DNA of 45,768 nucleotides from NCBI GenBank assembly GCA_003223455.1, contig QHVE01000058.1, positions 81,927 to 127,694 of the forward strand. Reading direction: 5' to 3'. Positions 26,175 to 35,442 of the stretch are shown piece after piece. Under the pieces are notes generated by a model. That model saw only the letters and a list, made by a program, of their open reading frames with translations, was not told where the DNA came from and did not search any database. The translations under genes were made by a program, and so were the position numbers. This DNA is from Gemmatimonadota bacterium. GTDB taxonomy: Bacteria; Gemmatimonadota; Gemmatimonadetes; Gemmatimonadales; Gemmatimonadaceae. The first letter of the stretch is position 1, and every line of letters starts with the position of its first letter.

Positions 26175-27416
26175 TCAGACCGTACGCGCCCCCAGCCGAC
26201 GGAGTTCCGGGCGCTGGAAGAAGGCCCACACGCCGTAGCCCGCCATGAGGAGCGCCGTCGCGAAGATCGCCGTCGCCACGCCGACCGCGTGCGCGATCAC
26301 GCCACCGGTGAACGCACCGACTACCTGGGACAGTCCCACGACGACGAGCCCGTACGCCGCCATGATGCGTCCGCGAAGCTCGTCGGGAACGATGTTCTGC
26401 AACAGGCCGTTGGAGATCGCGCCGTTGAGGATCATGACGCAGCCGATGGCGAGCAGCAGCACGTAGCCCACCAATGGTACGCGTGTGAACGAGAACGTCA
26501 TGAGCAGCGCCGGCCACAACATCGATGCGACGGTGAGAAGGCGCATGCGCGAGAATCGATTTCCGACCGCGGCCAGACCCAGCGCACCCGTGAGTCCGCC
26601 GATGCCGAGGAACGACAGCAGCAGCCCGTACCCGCCGGCGCCGAGCCCGAACATCTCTCTCGCCACGACGGGCATCAGCGCGAGCACAGGTGCGCCGAGG
26701 ATGGAGTACACCGTGACCATGATCATGAGCGAGCGAACCTCGCGTGTGTCACGGATGTAGCGCAGGACCTGCACCACTCCCTGCCATGGACTCGCTCGCT
26801 CGCGCTGCGGCATGAACGCCGGGAGCCGCATCATGAAGAGCCCCGCGAGCACGGTGACGAAGCTCGCCGCGTTGAGGAAGAAGCACCATGCGATGCCGAG
26901 TCGGGCGATGACTGCGGCGGCGATCCCCGGTCCGACGACGCGCGCGAGATTGAAGCCGCTCGAGTTCAGGGCGATCGCGTCGGGCAGGTCGTCGCGCCCG
27001 ACGAGGTCGATCATCATCGCCTGGCGCGCCGGAATCTCGATCGACGAGATGAGCCCGCCGATGAACGCGAGCGCGAGCAGCCATCCGATCGTCATCCGAT
27101 CCGTCACCGTGAGCGCCCACAGCGTCGACGCCTCGAGGAGGAAGGCGGCCTGGGCGACGCGCACGATCCGCAGCTTGTCGGAGCGGTCGACGATCGCGCC
27201 GGCGGGCATCGTGAAGAGCAGGACGGGAATCGACGATGCCGTCGCCACCAGTCCGACGAGGAAGGCGCTGTTCGTCAGCTCGAGCGCCAGCCAGCCCTGC
27301 GCCATCGTCTGCATCCACGTGCCGATCAGCGAGAGCGTCTGGCCGATCCAGAAGAGCCGGAAGTTTCGGTGTCGGAGGACGACGCGGAACGGGTTGATCG
27401 TGCGTGGTACGGTCAC
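26175..27416 (-). CDS. MFS transporter (enterobactin-exporter-like group)
   Basis: A 413-residue major facilitator with about 12 membrane helices. The N terminus NPFRVVLRHRNFRLFWIGQT and then SLIGTWMQTMAQGWLALEL is typical of the MFS_3 (EntS-like) group, as is PDELRGRIMAAYGLVVVGL in the second half. Such proteins export siderophores or other small molecules; the substrate is not evident. I start it at the GTG at 27416, since family similarity begins there; a TATATT -10 box ends 6 nt upstream, so its mRNA is probably leaderless. It is divergent from the VWA gene and is followed 1 nt later by the zinc-ribbon gene. Confidence 0.85.
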   Translation of the reverse strand: MTVPRTINPFRVVLRHRNFRLFWIGQTLSLIGTWMQTMAQGWLALELTNSAFLVGLVATASSIPVLLFTMPAGAIVDRSDKLRIVRVAQAAFLLEASTLWALTVTDRMTIGWLLALAFIGGLISSIEIPARQAMMIDLVGRDDLPDAIALNSSGFNLARVVGPGIAAAVIARLGIAWCFFLNAASFVTVLAGLFMMRLPAFMPQRERASPWQGVVQVLRYIRDTREVRSLMIMVTVYSILGAPVLALMPVVAREMFGLGAGGYGLLLSFLGIGGLTGALGLAAVGNRFSRMRLLTVASMLWPALLMTFSFTRVPLVGYVLLLAIGCVMILNGAISNGLLQNIVPDELRGRIMAAYGLVVVGLSQVVGAFTGGVIAHAVGVATAIFATALLMAGYGVWAFFQRPELRRLGARTV

Positions 27417-27422
27417 GCTCGC

Positions 27423-27428
27423 AATATA
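27423..27428 (-). promoter_or_regulatory. -10 box (TATATT) for a likely leaderless MFS mRNA
   Basis: On the minus strand TATATT is followed by exactly 6 nt and then the GTG start codon at 27416. Transcription would start on the start codon. No recognisable -35 was found. Confidence 0.55.
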
Positions 27429-27489
27429 GGCCGGCGGGCGATGGCACTGGCGCGCGTCCGGAGGTATTAGTGAAGGAGGAGGATTGCCC

Positions 27490-28741
27490 ATGCGTTTCCA
27501 CACGTACAGCAAGTTCTCACCGGAGATGGCCGATGCGGTCGATCTCCAGTCGCTGCTCGACAAGCTCGCCGACTTCCTGCTCCAGTCGGGGTTCGCCGGC
27601 CAGCAGGGAAGCTCGTACTACGGCATGGGCTTCGAGGAGCCGGGCGACCGCTCACTGGATGCGCTGCGCCAGGCGATCCTCGAGGCGCTGATGGAGAGCG
27701 GCCAGTTCACCCCCGAGATGCTCGAGGCCCTGCGCGGCGACGGCGACGAGGAAGCGCAGGCGAAGCTCGCCAAGTTGCTCGACGACCTCGTGCAGCGGCT
27801 GATCGACGAGGGATACCTGAATCTGGACACGCCGCCGCAGATGCCGGGGTCGCATCAGCCGGTCGAGGGAAAGGGGTCGCTCGCCCAGGCCGCCTCTCGC
27901 GACGTGAACTTCAACCTGACCGAGAAGGGGATCGACTTCCTCGGCTACAAGACGCTGCGCAACCTCCTTGGCTCGCTCGGCAAGTCGAGCTTCGGCAGCC
28001 ACGACACGCCGTACCTCGCCACCGGGATCGAAGCGGACGGGTGGAGCAAGCAGTACGAGTTCGGCGACGTGCTGAACATCGACGTCAACGAGACGCTCAA
28101 GAACTCGATGATGCGCACCGGAGACATCACCGTACCGATGGACCTGGACTACGGTGACCTCATGGTGCGGCAGGCGGAGTACCGGTCGAGCTGTGCCACC
28201 GTGCTGATGCTCGACTGCTCGCACTCGATGATTCTTTACGGTGAAGATCGCTTCACGCCGGCCAAGAAAGTCGCTCTCGCGCTGACGCATCTCATTCGCA
28301 CGCAGTTCCCCGGCGACTCGCTGAAGGTCATCCTCTTCCACGACAGCGCCGAGGAGATTCCGCTGGCGACGCTGGCGGGGGCGCAGGTGGGGCCGTACCA
28401 CACGAACACGGCGGAGGGGCTCAAGCTCGCGCGACGGCTCCTCTTGGCGCAGAAGAAGGACATGCGCGAGCGCGCTGACGATGCCGAACGGGCAGATTTA
28501 CAAGAACTCGTTCGGGCTCGATGTCACCGTGATCGAGAAGACGCTCCAGGAAGTGGCGTCGTGCCGGAAGTCGGGGATCATGATCAACACCTTCATGCTC
28601 GCGCGCGACCGGGCGCTGGTGGACTTCGTGAAGCGCGTGAGCGAGATCAGTCGCGGCAAGGCGTACTTCACGACGACGATGACGCTGGGACAGTTCATCC
28701 TGATGGACTTCCTGAAGCGGAAGACGCGCACGGTCAGCTGA
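27490..28741 (+). pseudogene. VWA-domain (MoxR-partner type) protein, frameshifted
   Basis: A protein of about 420 residues with a C-terminal von Willebrand A domain, in two frames. The first frame starts at the ATG at 27490, preceded by a very strong AAGGAGGAGG, and contains the MIDAS motif LDCSHSM (D242, S244, S246) and [20 protein letters not shown], ending near KKDMR. From about 28469 the coding frame shifts to [18 protein letters not shown] and [19 protein letters not shown], ending at 28741. The join lacks the segment that relatives usually show as I-V-M-I-T-D-G-K-P, a likely 29-nt loss between GAG repeats. Whether this is a decayed gene or an assembly error cannot be told from the sequence. 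It is the likely partner of the AAA ATPase at 22468. Confidence 0.8.
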
Positions 28742-28799
28742 CGAACTCGCGGGTGCGCGAGCAGGCGGGTGCGCCACTGCGTGGGGGGATTAGATTCCC

Positions 28800-28833
28800 G
28801 TCGCGGTCCCGGGGCCGCGACCCGTCCCACGGG
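28800..28833 (+). other. Two adjacent hairpins upstream of crcB
   Basis: GTCGCGG (28800-28806) pairs with CCGCGAC (28815-28821), and directly after it CCCGT-CCC-ACGGG forms a second small stem. The 115-bp gap between the VWA gene and crcB therefore folds strongly, but it lacks the conserved layout of a fluoride riboswitch and a T run. Confidence 0.4.
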
Positions 28834-28856
28834 TAGACCCGCGCACGAGGTGAGAC

Positions 28857-29252
28857 TTGGGAACGTACCTGGCCGTCGCCATCGGCGCGGCGCTCGGAGG
28901 GGTGTCGCGCTATTACGTGGCCTCGGCGCTCCAGCAGCGGCTGGGGGCGACGTTTCCGTGGGGCACGTTGGTGGTGAACGTGAGCGGCAGCCTGCTGCTC
29001 GGCGTGTTGATTCGTTACGCGCTGGCGACTCCAACGATGGGCGCCGAGATCCGCGCGCTGCTCACGACGGGCTTCTGCGGCGGATACACCACGTTCTCCA
29101 CCTACAGCTACGAGACGGCGACGCTGCTCGAGGATGGCCAGTACGGCCGCGCCGGAGCGTATGCGCTCGCGAGTGTCGTCGTGGCGCTCGGCGCGACGTT
29201 CGCCGGGTTCATGCTGGCCCGAGAGCTGATCGGGCTTCGCGAGCGAATCTGA
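28857..29252 (+). CDS. crcB: Fluoride ion channel CrcB/Fluc
   Basis: A 131-residue four-helix membrane protein that exports fluoride as a dual-topology dimer. The family motifs are present: GAALGGVSRYYVA at helix 1, TLVVNVSGSLLLGVL with the conserved Asn, and GFCGGYTTFSTYSYE for the ion-coordinating phenylalanine/TTFS region. Translation starts at TTG 28857, well supported by GAGG 6 nt upstream. The following DUF190 gene is its usual neighbour. The N terminus MGTYLAV is normal for the family, so the TTG start gives a complete protein. Confidence 0.93.
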   Translation: MGTYLAVAIGAALGGVSRYYVASALQQRLGATFPWGTLVVNVSGSLLLGVLIRYALATPTMGAEIRALLTTGFCGGYTTFSTYSYETATLLEDGQYGRAGAYALASVVVALGATFAGFMLARELIGLRERI

Positions 29253-29295
29253 GCCGCGCGATGCCGAGAGCCATCGCCTCCATGCGGGAGCATCC

Positions 29296-29667
29296 ATGCA
29301 CGGGCTGAAAGGGGAGCGGGTGTTGATGCGCGTTCACATCGGAGAGCGCGACAAGCACAAGGGGAAGCCGCTCTACGCGGCGATCGTCGAGCTGCTCCGT
29401 GCGCGGGGGTACGCCGGCGCGACGGTGTATCGCGGGATCATGGGCTTCGGCGCGAGCACGACGGTGCACAGCGACCGCATCGAGGTCCTCTCGCTGGACT
29501 TGCCCATCGTCGTCGAGTGCATCGAGACCTCCGAGCGGATCGACGCGATCCTGCCCGAGCTGGACGAGATGATCGGCGGAGGATTGATCACGCTGGAGCG
29601 CGCGAACGTCATCGTGTATCGGCCGCATTCGGCGAGCGATGCGGACCGCACGCACGTGGAGGGCTGA
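29296..29667 (+). CDS. DUF190-domain protein, CrcB-associated
   Basis: A 123-residue soluble protein of the DUF190 family, which commonly sits beside crcB and has a PII-like alpha/beta fold. Typical segments are LMRVHIGERDKHKGKPLY and ARGYAGATVYRGIMGFGAS, then LSLDLPIVVECIET and EMIGGGLITLERANVIVY. The likely role is regulating or assisting fluoride export, but the biochemical activity of the family is not known to me. It begins 43 nt after the crcB stop. Confidence 0.88.
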   Translation: MHGLKGERVLMRVHIGERDKHKGKPLYAAIVELLRARGYAGATVYRGIMGFGASTTVHSDRIEVLSLDLPIVVECIETSERIDAILPELDEMIGGGLITLERANVIVYRPHSASDADRTHVEG

Positions 29668-29688
29668 CGACATGACGACGAAGGCGCG

Positions 29689-30342
29689 ATGTTGACCGCG
29701 CTCCTCTCCGTGCTCGTGCTCGGCTTCCTGCTCGGGATGCGGCATGCGACGGATCCCGACCACGTCGTCGCCGTGACGACGATCGTCGCGCAGCAGCGCT
29801 CACTCGCGCGCGCCGCACGCACGGGGATGCTCTGGGGCGTCGGCCACACGACGACGATCCTGCTCGTCGGCGGCGCGATCGTCGTGCTCAAGGTGCAGTT
29901 GGGCCAGATCCCCCCGCGGGTGGGACTGTCGCTCGAGCTGGCGGTCGCGGTGATGCTGATCGTGCTCGGCCTGTTGACCCTGGCCGGCGACGATCGGCGC
30001 GTGGCGGAAAGCACGGCGCGGCCGGTGACGATCGGGTTCGTCCACGGGTTGGCGGGATCCGCCGCCGTGGCCACGCTGCCGCAGGTGGCGCTCATCCCCG
30101 ATCCGTGGTGGGCCGTCGGCTACCTTGCCGTGTTCGGCCTCGGCACGATCGCGGGGATGATGCTGGTGACGGCATCGATCGCCACGCCGTCGCTGCTCGC
30201 CGTCCGGCGGTTCGCTGGCATGAACCGGTCGCTGCGCGTCGCCTCGGGGATGGCGAGCATCGGATTCGGTCTCCTGCTGGTGCATCGCATCGGCTTCGTG
30301 GACGGGCTGTTCACAGCGGCGCCGCAGTGGGTCGCACGGTAG
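29689..30342 (+). CDS. Nickel/cobalt permease-like (NicO/UreH-type) membrane protein
   Basis: A 217-residue polytopic membrane protein with about six helices. Helix 1 ends in RHATDPDH, the HX4DH signature of NiCoT-type nickel transporters, and helix 2 region has GMLWGVGHTTTILLVGGAI. It is shorter than NixA (about 330 residues) and resembles the UreH-like group. A later GFVHGLAGSAAVATL supplies a second conserved histidine. It probably transports Ni2+ or a related divalent metal, though no urease or hydrogenase gene is in view. AAGG lies 6 nt before the ATG. Confidence 0.75.
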   Translation: MLTALLSVLVLGFLLGMRHATDPDHVVAVTTIVAQQRSLARAARTGMLWGVGHTTTILLVGGAIVVLKVQLGQIPPRVGLSLELAVAVMLIVLGLLTLAGDDRRVAESTARPVTIGFVHGLAGSAAVATLPQVALIPDPWWAVGYLAVFGLGTIAGMMLVTASIATPSLLAVRRFAGMNRSLRVASGMASIGFGLLLVHRIGFVDGLFTAAPQWVAR

Positions 30343-31142
30343 CCGAGCGCGGGTCTGCCGGCACGCGGGTGCGCGCGCGTGTCGAGCCGCCGAGGGACAC
30401 GACGATCGAACCGGCGGTCGCGCGGCGGTTCGGACGGCTCCTCCGACGCTGGTTCCGCGCGAACGGCCGCGACCTGCCCTGGCGGAAGACGCGCGATCCC
30501 TATCGCGTCCTCGTCTCGGAGCTGATGCTCCAGCAGACGCAGGTCTCACGCGTCGTGACGCGGTACGCCGAGTTCATCGAGACCTTCCCCACCCTGCACG
30601 ACGTGGCGCGGGCGCGCCCGAAGCGAGTGATGGAGGCGTGGGCGGGGCTCGGGTACTACGCCCGGGCGCGGAACCTCCATGCGCTCGCGCGCCGGGTCAC
30701 CGACCGGGGACGAGACGAGGCGGCGATGCTCCCGGCCGACGCCGCGGCGCTCAGAGCGTTGCCGGGAATCGGGGCCTACACGGCGGGTGCGGTGAGCTCG
30801 TTCGCCTACGAGCGCCGAGCGGAGCTCGTCGACACGAACGTCGCGCGAGTGATCAGGCGGGTGTTCGCACCCGACGTCGACGTCAAGTCCGGACACGGGC
30901 AGAAGCTCGTCTGGAGCATCGCGCGCGAACTGCTCCCACGCACAGGCCCGACGACCTGGATCCACAACCAGGCAATGATGGAGCTCGGCGCCCTCGTCTG
31001 CACGGCGCGGGTCGCGCACTGCGGCATCTGCCCCGTGCGATCCGTCTGTGCGAGCTATGCGCAGGGGGTCGATCAGCTCGCGGTACACCCGCGGCGGATC
31101 GACCCCCTCGACGAACGACGGCGCGCGCGCGCCCGGAGCTAA
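30327..31142 (+). CDS. mutY: A/G-specific adenine glycosylase, short form
   Basis: A 271-residue base-excision repair glycosylase that removes adenine mispaired with 8-oxoguanine. The catalytic region has the MutY Glu in SELMLQQTQVSRV, the helix-hairpin-helix LRALPGIGAYTAGAV and the catalytic Asp in LVDTNVARVIRR. A 4Fe-4S cluster has cysteines spaced C-x6-C-x2-C-x5-C in CTARVAHCGICPVRSVC. Only about 35 residues follow the cluster, so the C-terminal NUDIX-like 8-oxoG-sensing domain of E. coli MutY is absent. The start is uncertain: GTG 30327 overlaps the preceding gene's end, and GTG 30369 also works. The end overlaps the minus-strand lipoprotein gene by 4 bp. Confidence 0.85.
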   Translation: MGRTVAERGSAGTRVRARVEPPRDTTIEPAVARRFGRLLRRWFRANGRDLPWRKTRDPYRVLVSELMLQQTQVSRVVTRYAEFIETFPTLHDVARARPKRVMEAWAGLGYYARARNLHALARRVTDRGRDEAAMLPADAAALRALPGIGAYTAGAVSSFAYERRAELVDTNVARVIRRVFAPDVDVKSGHGQKLVWSIARELLPRTGPTTWIHNQAMMELGALVCTARVAHCGICPVRSVCASYAQGVDQLAVHPRRIDPLDERRRARARS

Positions 31143-31555
31143 GTCTTGGCGAAGACGAGCACGAGTCCGTTCTGCGTGAGCGAAATCGTCGTGGCCGTCA
31201 GCTCGGCGGTGGTTCCCGGATCGTTGGCAATATCGGTCCGATGGAACACGATGTTCGGTCCACTGATCTCGACCGTGCCGTAGGTAGTGACGACGAGGAT
31301 GGACGACGAGCCGTTCGTCGCCGTGAGACGCTGGGACAGGGTGGTGGTGAAGTTTCCCGACTCGTCGATGACGATGGCGCCGCTGAACACCTCGAGCGTT
31401 CCGTTGGCCGTCGTCTGCGTGTAGGTGAGCGGGCTGCCGTTGACGGTCTGCAGCCTCCAGGTGCCGATCAGGTTGACCGTGACCGGGGCGGTGGTCGAGT
31501 TCTCGCTGCAGGCGACGAGCGAGGCGAGCGCGAGGACGGCGAAGAGTCGGCGCAT
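31139..31555 (-). CDS. Lipocalin-like lipoprotein
   Basis: A 138-residue lipoprotein precursor. The signal MRRLFAVLALASLVACS ends in a lipobox (LVAC), so the mature protein is lipidated. The body starts LIGTWRLQTVNGSPLTYTQT and runs as alternating beta-strands, as in lipocalin-like or META-type domains, with a G-x-W near the N terminus typical of lipocalins. It lies 1 nt after citrate synthase on the same strand and probably shares its transcript. The function is unknown. Confidence 0.8.
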   Translation of the reverse strand: MRRLFAVLALASLVACSENSTTAPVTVNLIGTWRLQTVNGSPLTYTQTTANGTLEVFSGAIVIDESGNFTTTLSQRLTATNGSSSILVVTTYGTVEISGPNIVFHRTDIANDPGTTAELTATTISLTQNGLVLVFAKT

Positions 31556-31556
31556 G

Positions 31557-32948
<1,392 letters not shown>

Positions 32949-33063
32949 GTAACGTCTCCCTGGAGATGCGCTGCGTGACGGAGAGCGCGCGCTCGTCCGC
33001 GCCGGAAATGTATCGGCGTGCCGCGAATTCCGGCATTGCCGCCGAGTGCCCGGAGGCGCTCGC

Positions 33064-33069
33064 TACCTT
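33064..33069 (+). promoter_or_regulatory. -10 box (TACCTT) for a likely leaderless mRNA
   Basis: TACCTT ends 8 nt before the ATG at 33078 of the TauE/SafE gene, in the 129-bp divergent gap shared with citrate synthase. No Shine-Dalgarno or matching -35 is visible. Confidence 0.4.
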
Positions 33070-33077
33070 AGTGTTCG

Positions 33078-33935
33078 ATGCACCGTGCGGCCGCCAGCCG
33101 TCGGGGATCGCCTGACCACCGCTCGCACCGCCGACCCATCGCCATCCCGCCCGCTCCCGTCTCCCCCGCTCAGCTCCTCGTCGGTGCGGGCGCCGCCCTC
33201 GTGGCCGGGTTCGTCAACGCGATTGCGGGGGGAGGAACGCTGCTCACGTTCCCCGCGCTCGTCGCCGCCGGGCTCTCGCCGATCAGCGCGAACGCGACGA
33301 GCACCGTCGCGCTGCTACCGGGCGCGCTGAGCAGCATGTGGGGCTATCGCGACGAGCTGACGGGGGCGCGCCGCTGGGCCGCCCTGTTCTCCATGCCGAG
33401 TCTCGCCGGCGGCGCGCTGGGCGCGGTGCTGCTGCTCCACACGCCGAGCGACGCATTCGATCGCATCGTTCCCTGGCTCGTGCTCGGCGCGACCGCGCTG
33501 TTCCTCGCGCAGCGTCCGATCCTTCGCCTCGTGCGCGGCGCGCGGCCGCATCCGGGTGACGACCTCCTCTCGTCGCGCTCGCCCTCGTTCGGACTCCTGG
33601 CGGGTCAGCTGCTCGTCGGGATCTACGGCGGCTACTTCGGGGCCGGGATCGGGATCCTCATGCTCGCCGCGCTCGGGCTCATGGGATTCAGCAACATCCA
33701 TCGGATGAACGGCCTGAAGAACTGGGGCGGCTTCTGCATGAACCTCGTGGCGGCACTGAGCTTCGCCCTCAGCGGCATCGTGCGCTGGCCGGTGGCGCTC
33801 GGGATGGCGCTCGGCTCGGTCGCGGGCGGGTACGTGGGAGCGCGCGCGGCACTGCGGGTGCCGCAGCAGGTGGTGCGGGGTGCGGTGGCGGCGGTCGGCG
33901 TGCTGAGTGGTGTCTGGCTGCTGCTCCGGCTCTGA
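33078..33935 (+). CDS. TauE/SafE-family sulfite exporter-like permease
   Basis: A 285-residue membrane protein with about 7-8 helices. The first repeat contains LLVGAGAALVAGFVNAIAGGGTLLTFPAL-type sequence (seen as AGFVNAIAGGGTLLTFP) and ANATSTVALLPGALSS, the conserved N-A-x-x-G-G-G and T-S-T-V/A motifs. The second repeat shows VGIYGGYFGAGIGILML and MNGLKNWGG. Family members export sulfite, sulfoacetate or other organosulfur anions. Residues 1-35 are a basic leader, so the true start could be a few codons later. It converges on the EVE gene with no gap. Confidence 0.85.
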   Translation: MHRAAASRRGSPDHRSHRRPIAIPPAPVSPAQLLVGAGAALVAGFVNAIAGGGTLLTFPALVAAGLSPISANATSTVALLPGALSSMWGYRDELTGARRWAALFSMPSLAGGALGAVLLLHTPSDAFDRIVPWLVLGATALFLAQRPILRLVRGARPHPGDDLLSSRSPSFGLLAGQLLVGIYGGYFGAGIGILMLAALGLMGFSNIHRMNGLKNWGGFCMNLVAALSFALSGIVRWPVALGMALGSVAGGYVGARAALRVPQQVVRGAVAAVGVLSGVWLLLRL

Positions 33936-34421
33936 TCAGAGGCCGGCGAGCCGGCAGACGATCTCCCATTCCTTCGCGGTCACGGGCTGTACGCTCAGCC
34001 GGCTGCCCTTCTGCAGGAGCACCATCTTCTCCAGCCCTTTCACACCGCGAAGGTCCGCCAGCGTGAGCGGCGTCCGGAGCGCCTCGCGCGCGCGCAGGTC
34101 GACCATCATCCAGGTGGGCGCGTCCGGCTTGCTCTTCGGATCGTAGTGCGAATCCTTGCGGTCGAACGCCGTGTGATCGGGATAGCTCTCGCGCGCCACT
34201 TCGGCGATGCCGACGATCGCCGCGGGATCGGTGCTCGAGTGATAGAAGAACACGAGATCGCCGAGCCTCATGCCGTCGCGCATGAAGTTGCGCGCCTGGA
34301 AGTTCCGCACGCCGTCCCAGCAGGTGGTGCGATTCGGGCTCGCCAGCAGATCATCGAACGAGAAGGAATCCGGCTCCGACTTGACGAGCCAGTATTGGCG
34401 TGCGCGCGTCGTGGGCGTCAT
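33936..34421 (-). CDS. EVE-domain protein
   Basis: A 161-residue protein of the EVE (PUA-like) family, which binds modified nucleobases in DNA or RNA. The strand pattern YWLVKSEPDSFSFDDLL, then CWDGVRNFQARNFMRDGMRLGDLVFFYHS-like sequence and VGIAEVARESYPDHTAF is diagnostic. The C-terminal QKGSRLSVQPVTAKEWEIVC is also conserved. The ATG at 34421 is chosen since the fold starts directly after it; the frame is open to 34496. EVE proteins are often linked to restriction or defence genes, but none are present here. Confidence 0.9.
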   Translation of the reverse strand: MTPTTRARQYWLVKSEPDSFSFDDLLASPNRTTCWDGVRNFQARNFMRDGMRLGDLVFFYHSSTDPAAIVGIAEVARESYPDHTAFDRKDSHYDPKSKPDAPTWMMVDLRAREALRTPLTLADLRGVKGLEKMVLLQKGSRLSVQPVTAKEWEIVCRLAGL

Positions 34422-34505
34422 CCGCGTGGGTGTGGGAGGTGCGGCACAATGTAGCAGTGAGCGCGCGCCCTTGAAGCAGCACCGCCCGCCCGGCACTTTT
34501 GGCGC

Positions 34506-35111
34506 ATGTCCACGCTGCTCGCCGTCGTCGCAACGCTCACCGCGTTCCTGCGGAGCGCCTTTCTCGTCGGTGGCGTCGTGCTCGGCGCCGTAGCGACCGC
34601 CGATTGGGCGGTGCGCACGCGCCGACTCAATCCATTCGGCAGCGTTGCGCGCTTTCTGAGAGCTCGCGTCGATCCCCAGCTCGCCGGCATCGAGCGACGC
34701 GTGCTGCGCGCGGGTGGTCGTCCGACGGCCACTCCACTCTGGGCGCTCGTGGCCTACGCCATCATAGCGTTGCTCGTGCTCGCGGGTCTGGAGATGATCG
34801 CGGCGTTGGTGCGAGAGGCCGCGTTCGCGACGGCGATGGGCGGTAGCGGGCTGCTGCTGCTCGTCGTTCGCTGGACGTTCGGCTTCCTCACGTTCGCACT
34901 GCTCGTGCGGGTGATCTCGTCCTGGGTTCCAACGCTCGGTGCGAGTCGATGGGTGCGGTGGTCGTTCGGCGCGACGGAGTGGATGCTGCGTCCGCTTCGC
35001 GGGCTCATCCCTTCGCTTGGCGTGATCGACATCACACCGATCGTTGCGTATATCGGACTAAAGGTCCTGCAATGGGCTGTCGAGACTCTCTTGCTCGCGA
35101 CACTGCGCTGA
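34506..35111 (+). CDS. YggT-family membrane protein
   Basis: A 201-residue membrane protein with a C-terminal YggT domain: LLVRVISSWVPTLGASRWVR then WMLRPLRGLIPSLGVIDITP. The N-terminal half has additional hydrophobic helices (LVGGVVLGAVATADWAV and PLWALVAYAIIALLVLAGL), so the protein has about four helices. YggT proteins have been connected with osmotic tolerance and, through gene order, with cell division clusters. It is followed 7 nt later by a DUF167 gene, a standard yggT/yggU pairing. Confidence 0.85.
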   Translation: MSTLLAVVATLTAFLRSAFLVGGVVLGAVATADWAVRTRRLNPFGSVARFLRARVDPQLAGIERRVLRAGGRPTATPLWALVAYAIIALLVLAGLEMIAALVREAAFATAMGGSGLLLLVVRWTFGFLTFALLVRVISSWVPTLGASRWVRWSFGATEWMLRPLRGLIPSLGVIDITPIVAYIGLKVLQWAVETLLLATLR

Positions 35112-35118
35112 AGCCCTC

Positions 35119-35442
35119 TTGGACACTCTGCGTGTGGACGTGAAGGGGACCGTGGTGCGCGTCGCCGTGCACGTGCAGCCGCGCGCGTCGCGAAGCGAGA
35201 TCATCGGGCAGCACGGCGCGGCCCTGAAAGTGCGGCTGCAGGCCCCGCCCGTGGAGGGAGCGGCCAACGAGGCGCTCGTTCGACTTCTCGCCGACTCGCT
35301 TGGTGTGCCTCAGCGATCGGTTCGGGTGGTGGCCGGCGCGATCTCGCGCTCGAAGATGGTGGAGGTCGAAGGCACGACGGAGGACGCGGTGCGCGCGCTG
35401 GCGTTGCCGCGGAACGTGACGAGACGGAGGAGTGACGGATGA
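35119..35442 (+). CDS. DUF167 (YggU) protein
   Basis: A 107-residue protein with the DUF167 signature: VHVQPRASRSEIIGQHGAAL, KVRLQAPPVEGAANEALVRL and a C-terminal GAISRSKMVEVEG. The fold is a small alpha/beta sandwich of unknown activity. The start could be TTG 35119 or in-frame GTG 35134; I list the longer form. Its stop overlaps the ATG of the next gene. Confidence 0.88.
   Translation: MDTLRVDVKGTVVRVAVHVQPRASRSEIIGQHGAALKVRLQAPPVEGAANEALVRLLADSLGVPQRSVRVVAGAISRSKMVEVEGTTEDAVRALALPRNVTRRRSDG

Noticed and set aside
28460-28480. Programmed frameshift in the VWA gene
   Set aside because: About ten conserved residues are absent at the junction, so a deletion fits better.
28742-28856. Fluoride riboswitch before crcB
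   Set aside because: Expected conserved blocks could not be found; only two simple GC hairpins are present.
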